Source of the DNA: Nomia melanderi
Taxonomy: Eukaryota > Arthropoda > Insecta > Hymenoptera > Halictidae
Reading direction: 5' to 3'
Length of the DNA stretch: 64,000 nucleotides
Assembly: GCF_051020985.1 (NCBI RefSeq)
Contig: NW_027475162.1
Span: 310,001-374,000 of the forward strand
Under the pieces are notes generated by a model. The model was not told where the DNA came from. It saw nothing but the letters and a program-made list of their open reading frames with translations, and made no database searches. Below are positions 24,551 to 36,445 of the stretch, piece by piece (position 1 is the stretch's first letter; each line of letters opens with the position of its first letter). The position numbers and the translations under genes were made by a program.

Positions 24551-26089
24551 GCACCCGAGATATCAGCAGATATATATTGGATTTTTCCCTGACCCTGACA
24601 GTCCGGCCCCACGAGACGGTGATTTTCTCGACCCCTGGAGGTCCGAGGTCGATCACGCTGCACAGATTCATGCGCCAGGGCCTCCTACAGACAATGCAGT
24701 TTGATTTATTGCGTTAACTCTAATAGCACCCGAGATATAACCAGATATATATTGGATTTTTCCTATGACCCTGACAGTCCGGCCCAATGTGTCGATGGTT
24801 TTCTCGGTCCCTCGTGGTCCGAGGTCGATCCCGCTGCACAGATTCATTCGCCGGGGCCTCCTATAGATAATTCACTTTGGTTTATTGCGCTATCTCTAAT
24901 AGCACCCGAGATATCACCAGATATATATTGAATTTTTCCCCGACCCTGAGTGTCCGGCCCCATGTGTCGGTGGTTCTCTCGGCCCCTGGTGATCCGTGGT
25001 CGATCCCGCTACACAGATTTATGCGCCAGGGCCTCCTACAGACAGTGCACTTTGATTTATTGCGCTATCTCTAATAGCACCCGAGATATCACCAGATTCA
25101 TATTGGATTTTTCCCTGACCCTGACAGTCCGGCCCCATGAGACGGTAGTTTTCTCGGCCCCTGGAGGTCCGAGGTCGATCCCGCTGCACAGATTCATGCG
25201 CCAGGGCCTCCTACAGAAAATGCAGTTTGATTTATTACGCTATCTGTAATAGCACCCGAGATATCACCAGATATATATTGGATTTTTCCTTGACCCTGAC
25301 AGTCCGGCCCCATGTGTCGATGGTTTTCTCGGTCCCTCGAGGTCCGAGGTCGATCCCGCTGCACAGATTCATGCGCTAGAGCCTCCTGCAGACAATGCAC
25401 TTTGATATATTGCGCTATCTGTAATAGCACCCGAGATATCACCAGATATATATTGGATTTTCCCCTGACCCTGATTGTCCGGCCCCATGTGTCGGTGGTT
25501 TTCTCGGCCCCTGGTGGTCCGAGGTCGATCCCGCTGCACAGATTCATGCGCCAGGGCCTCCTACAGAAAATGCAGTTTGATTTATTGCGCTATCTGTAAT
25601 AGCACCCGAGATATCACTAGATATATATTGGATTTCCCCTGACCCTGATTGTCCGGCCACATGTGTCGGTGGTTTTCTCGGCCCCTGGTGGTCCGAGGTC
25701 GATCCCGCTGCACAGATTCATGCGCCAGGGCCCCCTGCAGATAATTCACTTTGGTTTAGTGCGCTGTCTGTAATAGACCCCGAGATATCACCAGATATAT
25801 ATTGGATTTTTCCCTGACCCTGAGTGTCCGATCCCATGAGACGGTGGTTTTCTCGGCCCCTGGTGGTCCGAGGACGTTCCCGCTGCACAGATTCATGCGC
25901 CAGGGCCTCCTACAGACAATGCACTTTGATTTATTGCGCTATCTGTAATAGCACCCGAGATATCACCAGATATATATTGGATTTTTCCCTGACCATGAGT
26001 GCCCGGCCCCATGTGTCGATGGTTTTCTCGGTCCCTTTTGGTCCGAGGTCGATCCCGCTGTACAGATTTATGCGCCAGGGATTCCTGCA

Positions 26090-26817
26090 GACAATTGACT
26101 TTGGTTTATTGCGCTATCTCTAATAGCACCCGAGATATCACCAGATATATATTGCATTTTTCCCTGACCCTGACACTCCGGCCCCATGAGACGGTGATTT
26201 TCTCGGCCCGTGGTGGTCCGAGGTCGATCCCGCTGCACATATTCATGCGCCAGGGCCTCCTACAGACAATGCACTTTGATTTATTGCGCTATCTCTAATA
26301 GCACCCGAGATATCACCAGATATATATTGAATTTTTCCCCGACCCTGAGTGTCCGGCCCCATGTGTCGGTGGTTTTCTCGGCCCCTGGTGTCCGAGGTCG
26401 ATCCCGCTGCACAGATTCATGCGCCAGGGCCTCCCACAGACAATGCACTGTGATTTATTGCGCTATCTGTAATAGCACCCGAGATATCACCAGATATATA
26501 TTGGATTTTTCCCTGACCCTGAGTGTCCCACCCCATGAGACGGTGGTTCTCTCGGCCCCTGCTGTTCCGAGGTCGTTCCAGCTGCACAGATTCATGCGCC
26601 AGTGCCTCCTACAGACAGTGCACTTTGGTTTATTGCGCTACCTCTAATAGCACCCGAGATATCACCAGATATATATTGGATTTTTCCTTGACCCTGACAG
26701 TCCGGCCACATGAGACGGTGATTTTCTCGGCCCCTGGTGGTCCAAGGTCGTTCCCACTGCACAGTTTCATGCGCTAGGGCCTCCTGCAGACAATGCACTT
26801 TGATTTATTGCGCTATC
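26090..26817. repeat. 728-bp repeat matching 28014-28741
   Basis: The offset is 1924 (11 monomers minus 1 bp). Shared rare features are attgcatttttccc, ggcccgtggtgg, the -1 form ggtgtccgagg and gtcccaccccatg. One difference is cagtgcctcc near 26605 against cagttcctcc near 28528. Confidence 0.85.
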
Positions 26818-28013
26818 TGTAATAGCAGCCGAGATATCACCAGATTTATATTGGATTTTTCCCTGACCCTGTGTGTCCGACCCCATGAGACGGTGGTTTT
26901 CTCGGCCCCTGGTGGTGCGAGGCCGTTCCCGCTATACAGATTCAAGCGCCAGGGCGTCCTGCAGACAATGCACTTTGATTTATTTCGCTATGTCTAATAG
27001 CACCCGAGATATCACCAGATATATATTGGATTTTTCCCTGACCCTGACAGTCCGGCCCCACGAGACGGTGATTTTCTCGACCCCTGGAGGTCCGAGGTCG
27101 ATCCCGCTGCACAGATTCATGCGCCAGGGCCTCCTACAGACAATGCACTTTGATTTATTGCGCTATCTGTAATAGCCCCCGAGATATCACCAGATATATA
27201 TTGAATTTTTCCCCGACCCTGAGTGTCCGGCCCCATGTGTCGGTGGTTTTCTCGGCCCCTGGTGATCCGTGGTCGATCCCGCTGCACAGATTTATGCGCC
27301 AGGGACTCCTACAGACAGTGCACTTTGATTTATTGCGCTATCTGTAATAGCCCCCGAGATATCACCAGATATATATTGGATTTTTCCCTGACCCTGAGTG
27401 TCCGACCCCATGAGACGGTGGTTTTCTCGGCCCCTGGTGGTCCGAGGTCGTTCCCGCTGCACAGATTCATGCGGCAGGGCCCCCTGCAGATAATTCACTT
27501 TGATTTATTGCGCTATCTCTAATAGCACCCGAGATATCACCAGATTCATATTGGATTTTTCCCTGACCCTGACAGTCCGGCCCCATGAGACTTTGATTTT
27601 CTCGGCCCCTGGTGGTCCGAGGTCGATCCCGCTGCACAGATTCAGGCGCCAGGGCCTCCTACAGACAATGCACTTTGATTTATTGCGCTATCTGTAAGAG
27701 CACCCGAGATATCACCAGATATATATTGGATTTTTCCCTGACCCTGACAGTCCGGCCCCATGAGGCGGTGATTTTCTCGGCCCCTGGTGGTCCAAAGTCG
27801 TTCCCACTGCACACATTCATGCGCTAGGGCCTCCTGCAGACAATGCACTTTGATTTATTGCGGTACCTCTAATTGCACCCGAGATATCACCAGATATATA
27901 TTGGATTTATCCCTGACCCTGACAGTCCGACCCCATGAGGCGGTGGTTTTCTCGGCCCCTGGTGGTCCGAGGTCGTTCCCGCTGCACAGATTCATGCGCC
28001 AGGGCCAGCTGTA

Positions 28014-28741
28014 GACAATTGACTTTGGTTTATTGCGCTATCTCTAATAGCACCCGAGATATCACCAGATATATATTGCATTTTTCCCTGACCCTGACAC
28101 TCCGGCCCCATGAGACGGTGATTTTCTCGGCCCGTGGTGGTCCGAGGTCGATCCCGCTGCACATATTCATGCGCCAGGGCCTCCTACAGACAATGCACTT
28201 TGATTTATTGCGCTATCTCTAATAGCACCCGAGATATCACCAGATATATATTGAATTTTTCCCCGACCCTGAGTGTCCGGCCCCATGTGTCGGTGGTTTT
28301 CTCGGCCCCTGGTGTCCGAGGTCGATCCCGCTGCACAGATTCATGCGCCAGGGCCTCCCACAGACAATGCACTGTGATTTATTGCGCTATCTGTAATAGC
28401 ACCCGAGATATCACCAGATATATATTGGATTTTTCCCTGACCCTGAGTGTCCCACCCCATGAGACGGTGGTTCTCTCGGCCCCTGCTGTTCCGAGGTCGT
28501 TCCAGCTGCACAGATTCATGCGCCAGTTCCTCCTACAGACAGTGCACTTTGGTTTATTGCGCTACCTCTAATAGCACCCGAGATATCACCAGATATATAT
28601 TGGATTTTTCCTTGACCCTGACAGTCCGGCCACATGAGACGGTGATTTTCTCGGCCCCTGGTGGTCCAAGGTCGTTCCCACTGCACAGTTTCATGCGCTA
28701 GGGCCTCCTGCAGACAATGCACTTTGATTTATTGCGCTATC
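28014..28741. repeat. 728-bp repeat matching 26090-26817
   Basis: It is the partner of 26090-26817. It runs straight into another duplicated piece, 28721-29225, with the change inside a short stretch common to both sources. Together they form a two-part mosaic assembled from 26.1-26.8 kb and 27.5-28.0 kb. Confidence 0.85.
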
Positions 28742-29225
28742 TCTAATAGCACCCGAGATATCACCAGATTCATATTGGATTTTTCCCTGACCCTGACAGT
28801 CCGGCCCCATGAGACTTTGATTTTCTCAGCCCCTGGTGGTCCGAGGTCGATCCCGCTGCACAGATTCAGGCGCCAGGGCCTCCTACAGACAATGCACTTT
28901 GATTTATTGCGCTATCTGTAAGAGCACCCGAGATATCACCAGATATATATTGGATTTTTCCCTGACCCTGACAGTCCGGCCCCATGAGGCGGTGATTTTC
29001 TCGGCCCCTGGTGGTCCAAAGTCGTTCCCACTGCACACATTCATGCGCTAGGGCCTCCTGCAGACAATGCACTTTGATTTATTGCGGTACCTCTAATTGC
29101 ACCCGAGATATCACCAGATATATATTGGATTTATCCCTGACCCTGACAGTCCGACCCCATGAGGCGGTGGCTTTCTCGGCCCCTGGTGGTCCGAGGTCGT
29201 TCCCGCTGCACAGATTCATGCGCCA
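28721..29225. repeat. 505-bp repeat matching 27497-28001
   Basis: The offset is 1224 (7 monomers minus 1 bp). Shared rare features are agattcatattgg, gagactttgattttctc, agattcaggcgcc, gtccaaagtcg and tgcggtacctctaattgc. The pairing ends near 28001 and 29225, where ccagctgtag and ccttctgcag differ. Confidence 0.85.
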
Positions 29226-29273
29226 GTGCCTTCTGCAGACAATGCACTTTGATTTATTTCGCTATCTCTAATA

Positions 29274-29448
29274 GCACCCGAGATATCACCAGATATATAT
29301 TGGATTTTAACATGATCTTGGGTGACGGATTCCGAATATCTGAAATTTGCTCGGCCCCTGGTGGTCCGAGGTCGTTCCCGCTGCACAGATGCATGCGACA
29401 GGGCCTCCTGCAGATAATTCACTATGATTTATCGCGCTATCTCTAACA
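29274..29448 (+). repeat. Diverged B-class monomer
   Basis: It has gattttaacatgatcttggg, gacggattccgaatatctg and aaatttgctcgg, the most altered B sequence in the window. It is the only B monomer in domain 3. Confidence 0.8.
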
Positions 29449-31313
29449 GCACCCGAGATATCACCAGATATATATTGGATTTTTCCCCGACCCTGAGTGT
29501 CCGGCCCCATGAGACGGTGTTTTTCTCGGCCCCTGGTGGTGCAAGGTCGTTCCGGCTGCACAGATTCATGCGCCAGGGCCTCCCACAGACAATGCACTTT
29601 GATTTTTTGCGCTATCTGTAATAGCCCCCGAGATATCACCAGATATATATTGGATTTTCCCCGACCCTGAGTGTACGGCCCCATGAGACGGTGGTTTTCT
29701 CGGCCCCTGGTGCTCCGAGGTCGATCCCACTGCACAGATTCATGCGCCAGGGCCTCCTACAGACAATGAACTTTGATTTATTGCGCTATCTGTAATAGCA
29801 CCCGAGATATCACCAGATATATATTGGATTTTTCCCTGACCCTGACAGTCCGGCTTCATGAGACGGTAGTTTTCTCTGCCCCTGGTGGTCCAAGGTCGAT
29901 CCCATTGCACAGATTCATGCGCCAGGGCCTCCTACAGACAATGCACTTTGATTTATTGCGCTATCTCTAATAGCACCCGAGATATCACCAGATATATATT
30001 GGATTTTTCCCTGACCCTGAGTGTCCGGCCCCATGAGACGGTAGTTTTCTCGCCCCCTGGTGGTCCGAGGTCGTTCCCGCTGCACGGATTCATGCGCCAG
30101 GGCCTCCTACAGACAATGCACTTTGATTTATTGCGCTATCTGTAATAGCACCCGTGATATCACCTGATATATATTGGATTTTTAACTGTCCCTGACAGTC
30201 CGGCCCCATGTGTCGGTGGTTTTCTCGGCCCCTGGTGGTCCGAGGTCGTTCCCGCTGCAGAGATTCATGCGCCAGGGCCTCCTACAGACAATGCACTTTG
30301 ATTTATCGCGCTATATGTTATAGCACCCGAGATATCACCAGATATATATTGAATTTTTCCCCGACCCTGAGTGTCCGGCCCCATGTGTCGGTGGTTTTCT
30401 CGGCCCCTGGTGGTCCGAGGTCGATCCCGCTGCACAGATTCATGCGCCAGGGCCTCCTACAGACAATGCACTTTGATTTATTGCGCTATCTGTAATAGCA
30501 CCCGAGATATCAGCAGATATATATTGGATTTTTCCCTGACCCTGAGCGTCCGGCCCCATGAGACGGTGGTTTTCTCGGCCCCTGGTGGTCCGAGGTCGTT
30601 CCCGCTGCACAGATGCATGCGCCAGGGCCTCCTACAGACAATGCACTTTGATTTTTTGCGCTATCTGTAATAGCCCCCGAGATATCACCAGATATATATT
30701 GGATTTTCCCCGACCCTGAGTGTACGGCCCCATGAGACGGTGGTTTTCTCGGCCCCTGGTGCTCCGAGGTCGTACCCGCTGCACAGGTTCATGCGCCAGG
30801 GCCTCCTACAGACAATGCACTTTGATTTATTGCTCTATCTCTAATAGCACCCGAGATATCACCAGATATATATTGGATTTTCCCCAGACCCTGAGTGTTC
30901 GGCCCCATGAGACGGTGGCTTTCTCGGCCCCTGGTGCTCCGAGATCGTACCCGCTGCACAGGTTCATGCGCCAGGGCCTCCTACAGACAATGCACTTTGA
31001 TTTATTGCGCTATCTGTAATAGCACTCGAGATATCACCAGATATAGATTGGATTTTTCCCCGACCCTGAGTGTCCGGCCCAATGAGACGGTGGTTTTCTC
31101 GGTCCCTGGTGGTCCGAGATCGTTCGCGCTGCACAGATTGATGCGACAGGGCCTCCTATAGATAATTCACTTCGGTTTAGTGCGCTATCTGTAAGAGCAC
31201 CCGAGATATCACCAGATTAATATTGGATTTTCCCCTGACCCTGAGTGTCCGGCCCCATGAGACGGTGGTTTTCTCGGCCCCTGGTGGTCCGAGGTCGTTC
31301 CCGCTGCAGAGAT

Positions 31314-31528
31314 TCATGCGCCAGGGCCTCCTACAGACAATGCACTTTGATTTATTGCGCTATCTGTAATAGCACCCGTGATATCACCTGATATATATTG
31401 GATTTTTAACTGTCCCTGACAGTCCGGCCCCATGTGTCGGTGGTTTTCTCGGCCCCTGGTGGTCCGAGGTCGTTCCCGCTGCAGAGATTCATGCGCCAGG
31501 GCCTCCTACAGACAATGCACTTTGATTT
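31314..31528. repeat. 215-bp repeat matching 30090-30304
   Basis: Both copies carry cacccgtgatatcacctg followed by gatttttaactgtccctg, a combination not seen elsewhere in the window. The offset is 1224, the same spacing as the 27.5/28.7-kb pair. Confidence 0.75.
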
Positions 31529-32246
31529 ATTGCGCTATCTGTAATAGCACCCGAGATATCACCAGATATATATTGGATTTTTCCTTGACCCTGACAGTCC
31601 GGCCCCATGTGTCGATGGTTTTCTCGGTCCCTCGTGGTCCGAGGTCGATCCCGCTGCACAGATTCATGCGCCAGGGCCCCCTGCAGATAATTCACTTTGG
31701 TTTAGTGCGCTGTCTGTAATAGCACCCGAGATATCACCAGATATATATTGGATTTTTCCCTGACCCTGAGTGTCCGGCACCATAAGACGGTGGTTTTCAA
31801 GGCCCCTGGTGGTCCGAGGTCGTTCCCGCTGCACAGATTCATATGCCAGGGCCTCCTACAGACAATGCACTTTGATTTATTGCGCTATCTGTAATAGCAC
31901 CCGAGTTATCACCTGATATATATTGGATTTTCCCCTGACCCTGATTGTCCGGCCCCATGTGTCGGTGGTTTTCTCGGCCCCTGGTGGTCCGACGTCGATC
32001 CCGCTGCACAGATTCATGCGCCAGGGCCTCCTATAGAAAATGCAGTTTGATTTATTGCGCTATCTCTAATAGCACACGAGATATCACCAGATGCATATTG
32101 GATTTTTACCCGACCCTGAGTGTCCGGCCCCATCAGATGGTGGTTTTCTCGGCCCCTGGCGGTCCGAGTTCGTTCCCGCTGCACAGATTCATGCGCCAGG
32201 GCCTCCTGTAGATAATTCTCTTTGGTTTATTGCGCTATCTGTAATA

Positions 32247-32421
32247 GCACCCGAGATATCTCCAGATATATGCTGGATTTTTACATGACCCTGAGTGTCC
32301 GGCCCCATGTGTCGGTGGCTTTCTCGGCCCCTGGTGGTCCGAGGTCGTTGCCGCTGCACAGATTCATGGGCCAGGGCCTCCCGCAGACAAAGCACTTTGA
32401 TTTATCGCGCTATCTGTAATA
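32247..32421 (+). repeat. B/A hybrid monomer
   Basis: It starts with the B-like block atatgctggatttttacatg, then changes to ccctgagtgtccggccccat and tgtcggtgg of the A class. The same hybrid occurs at 36271 and 39071, so it was copied after it formed. Confidence 0.75.
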
Positions 32422-33820
32422 GCACCCGAGATATCACCAGATATATATTGGATTTTTCCCTGACCCTGAGTGTCCAGCCGCATGAGACGGTGATTTTCTC
32501 GGCCCCTGGTGGTCCGAGGTGGTTGCCGCTGGCCACATTCATGCGCCAGGGCCTCCTACAGACAATGCACTTTGATTTATTGCGCTATCTGTAATAGCAC
32601 CCGAGATATCACCAGATATATATTGGATTTTTCCCTGACCCTGAGTGTCCGGCCCCATGTGTCGATGGTTTTCTCGGCCCCCGGTGGTCCGAGATCGTTC
32701 CCGCTGCACAGATTCATGCGCCAGGGCCTCCTGCAGACAATGCACTTTGATTTATTGCGCTATCTCTAATAGCACCCGAGATATCACCAGATATATATTG
32801 GATTTTACCCTGACCCTTAGTATCCAGGCTAATGAGTCGGTGGTTTTCTCGGCCCCTGGTGGTCCGAGGTCGTTCCCGCTTGCACAGATTCATGCGCCAG
32901 GGCCTCCTGCAGATAATTAACTTTGGTTTATTGCGCTATCTCTAATAGCACCCGAGATATCACCAGATATATATTGTATTTTCCCCTGACCCTGAATGTC
33001 CGGCCCCATGAGACGGTGATCTTCTCGGCGCCTGGTGGTCCGAGGTCGTTGCCGCAGCAAAGATTCATTCGCCAGTGCCTCCTACAGACAATGCACTTTG
33101 ATTTATTGCCCTATCTCAAATAGCACCCGAGATATCACCAGATATATATTGGATTTTTCCCTGACCCTGAGTGTCCGGCCCCATGTGTCGGTGGTTTTCT
33201 CTGCCCCTGGTGATCCGAGGTCGTTCCCGCTGTACACATTCATGCGCCAGGGCCTCCTGCAGATAATTCACTTTGGTTTATTGCGCTATCTCTAATAGCA
33301 CCCGAGATATCACCAGATATGTAATGGATTTTCCCCTGACCCTGAGGGTCCGGCCCCATGAGACTGTGGATTTCTCGGCCCCTGGTGGTCCGAGGTCGTC
33401 CCGCTGCACAGATTCATGCGCCAGGGCCTCCTGCAGATAATTCACTTTGGTTTATTGCGCTATCTGTAATAGCACCCGAGATATCACCAGATATATATTG
33501 GATTTGTCCCTTACCCTGAGTGTCCGGCCCCATGTGTCGGTTGTTTTCTCGGCCCCTGGTGGTCCTAGGTCGTTCTCGCTGCACAGATTCATGCGCCAGG
33601 GCCCCTGGAGATAATTCACTTTGGTTCATTGCGCTATCTGTAATAGCACCCGAGATATAACCAGATATATAATGGATTTTCCCCTGACCCTGAGTGTCCG
33701 GCCCCATGTGTCGATGGTTTTCGCGGCCCCTGGTGGTCCGAGGTCGTTCCCGCTGCCCAGATTCATGCGCCAGGGCCTCCTACAGACAATGCACTTTGAT
33801 TTATTGCGCTATCAGTAATA

Positions 33821-33995
33821 GCACCCGAGAAAGCACCATATATATGCTGGATTTTTACATGACTTTGTGTGACGGATACCGAAAATCTGTAATTTTCTCG
33901 GCCCCTGGTGGTCCAATGTCGTTCCTGCTGCACAGATTAATGCGCAAGGGCTTCCTACGGTCAATGCACTTTGATTTATTGCGCTATCTCTAATA
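33821..33995 (+). repeat. B-class monomer (gaaagcacc type)
   Basis: It has gaaagcaccatatatatgc, gtgtgacggataccg and a right half with gcgcaagggcttcctacgg, resembling the monomer at 14579. Confidence 0.85.
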
Positions 33996-34580
33996 GCACC
34001 CGAGATATCACCAGATATATATTGGATTTTCCCCTGACCCTGAGTGTCCGGCCCCATGAGACAGTGGTTTTCTCGGCCCCTGGTGGTCCGAGGTCGTTCC
34101 CGGTGCCCAAATTCATGGGCCATGGCCTCCTGCAGATAATTCACTTTGGTTTATTGCGCTATCTCTAATAGCACCCGCGATATCACCAGATATATATTGG
34201 ATTTTTCCCTGCTCCTGAGTGTCCAGCCGCATGAGACGGTGGTTTTCTCGGCCCCTGGTGGTCCGAGGTCGTTCCCGCTGCACAGATGCACGCGCCAGGG
34301 CCTCCTGTAGATAATTCACTTTGGTTTATTGCGCTATCTCTAGTAGCACCCGAGATATCACCAGATATATATTGAATTTTTGCCCGACCCTGAGTGTCCG
34401 GCCCCATGTGTCGGTGGTTTTCTCGGTCCCTGGTGATCCGAGGTCGTTCCTGCTGCACAGATGCATGCGCCAGGGCCTCCTGCAGATATTTCACTTTGAT
34501 TTATCGCGCTATCTCTAATAGAACCCGAGATATCACCAGATATATATTGGATTTTCCCCTGACCCTGAGTGTCCGGCCCA

Positions 34581-35885
34581 ATGAGACTGTGGTTTTCTCG
34601 GCCCCTGGTGGTCGGAGGTGGTTGCCGCTGGCCACATTCATGCGCCAGGGCCTCCTACAGACAATGCACTTTGATTTATTGCGCTATCTGTAATAGCACC
34701 CGAGATATCACCAGATATATATTGGATTTTCCACTGACCCTGAATGTCCGGCCCCATGAGACGGTGATTTTCTCGGCGCCTGGTGGTCCGAGGTCGTTGC
34801 CGCAGCACAGATTCATTCGCCAGTGCCTCCTACAGACAATGCACTTTGATTTATTGCGCTATCTCTAATAGCACCTGAGATAACACCAGATATTTATTGG
34901 ATTTTTCCCCGACCCTGAGTGTCCGGCCCAATGAGACGGTGGTTTTCTCGACACCTGGTGGTCCGAGGTCGTTCTCGCTGCACAGATTCATGCGCCCCGG
35001 CCTCCTGCAGATAATTCACTTTGGTTTATTGCGCTATCTCTAGTAGCACCCGAGATATCACCAGATATATATTGGATTTTCCCCTGTCCCTGAGGGTCCG
35101 GCCCCATGAGACTGTGGTTTTCTCGGCCCCTGGTGGTCGGAGGTGGTTGCCGCTGGCCACATTCATGCGCCGGGGCCTCCTACAGACAATGCACTTTGAT
35201 TTATTGCGCTATCTGTAATAGCACCCGAGATATCACCAGATATATATTGGATTTTCCCCTGACCCTGAATGTCCGGCCCCATGAGACGGTGATTTTCTCG
35301 GCGCCTGGTGGTCCGAGGTCGTTGCCGCAGCACAGATTCATTCGCCAGTGCCTCCTACAGACAATGCACTTTGATTTATTGCGCTATCTCTAATAGCACC
35401 TGAGATAACACCAGATATTTATTGGATTTTTCCCCGACCCTGAGTGTCCGGCCCAATGAGACGGTGGTTTTCTCGACACCTGGTGGTCCGAGGTCGTTCT
35501 CGCTGCACAGATTCATGCGCCCCGGCCTCCTGCAGATAATTCACTTTGGTTTATTGCGCTATCTCTAGTAGCACCCGAGATATCACCAGATATATATTGG
35601 ATTTTCCCCTGTCCCTGAGGGTCCGGCCCCATGAGACTGTGGTTTTCTCGGCCCCTGGTGGTCGGAGGTGGTTGCCGCTGGCCACATTCATGCGCCAGGG
35701 CCTCCTACAGACAATGCACTTTGATTTATTGCGCTATCTGTAATAGCACCCGAGATATCACCAGATATATATTGGATTTTCCCCTGACCCTGAATGTCCG
35801 GCCCCATGAGACGGTGATTTCCTCGGCGCCTGGTGGTCCGAGGTCGTTGCCGCAGCACAGATTCATTCGCCAGTGCCTCCTACAG
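34581..35885. repeat. Trimeric HOR, 525-bp unit, about 2.5 copies
   Basis: Units begin near 34581, 35106 and 35631. Markers are ggtcggaggtggttgccgc with gctggccacattc, then gaccctgaatgtccgg with cggcgcctgg and gccgcagcacag, then cacctgagataacacc with ctcgacacctgg. Copies 1 and 2 differ by single bases such as cgccagggcc and cgccggggcc. The third copy is cut at about 35885, where ctacagataattcac replaces ctacagacaatgcac. Confidence 0.85.
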
Positions 35886-36095
35886 ATAATTCACTTTGGA
35901 TTATTGCGCTATCTCTAATAGCACCCGAGATATCACCAGATATATATTGGATTTTCACCTGACCCTGAGTGTCCGGCCCAATGAGACTGTGGTTTTCTCG
36001 GCTCCTGGTGGTCCGAGGACGTTCCCGCTGCACAGATTCATGCGCCAGGGCCTCCTGCAGATAATTCACTTTGGTTTATTGCGCTATCTCTAATA

Positions 36096-36270
36096 GCACC
36101 CGAGATATCACCAGATATATATTGGATTTTTACATGACTTTGGGTGACGGATAACGAAAATCTGTAGTTTTATCGGCCCCTGGTGGTCCGATGTCGTTCC
36201 TGCTGCACTGATTCATGAGCAAGGGCATCCTACGGACAATGCACTTTGATTTATTGCGCTATCTCTAATA
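36096..36270 (+). repeat. B-class monomer with long A-class start
   Basis: A-class sequence runs to attggattttt, then acatgactttgggtgacgg and gaaaatctgtagttttatcgg follow. The right half has gagcaagggcatcctacgg. Confidence 0.8.
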
Positions 36271-36445
36271 GCACCCGAGATATCACCAGATATATGCTGG
36301 ATTTTTACATGACCCTGAGTGTCCGGCCCCATGTGTCGGTGGTTTTCTCGGCCCCTGTTGGTCAGAGGTCGTTCCCGCTGCACAGATTCATGCGCCAGGG
36401 CCTCCTACAGACAAAGCACTTTGATTTATCGCGCTATCTCTAATA
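36271..36445 (+). repeat. B/A hybrid monomer
   Basis: Same left-half hybrid as at 32247. It directly follows the B monomer at 36096, so both possible parents lie side by side. Confidence 0.75.

Larger units (their letters stand above)
24443..33645. repeat. Domain 3: divergent A monomers with ggtcgatccc, acagtccgg and tgtcggtgg variants
   Basis: Monomers here often carry cctgacagtccgg in place of cctgagtgtccgg, ggtcgatcccgc in place of ggtcgttcccgc, and catgtgtcg in place of catgagacg. They combine in many ways and HOR order is weak. Two mosaic repeats are clear: 26090-26817 with 28014-28741, and 27497-28001 with 28721-29225. A shorter pair is 30090-30304 with 31314-31528. The greater diversity suggests less recent homogenisation than in domains 1, 2 and 5. 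Confidence 0.75.
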
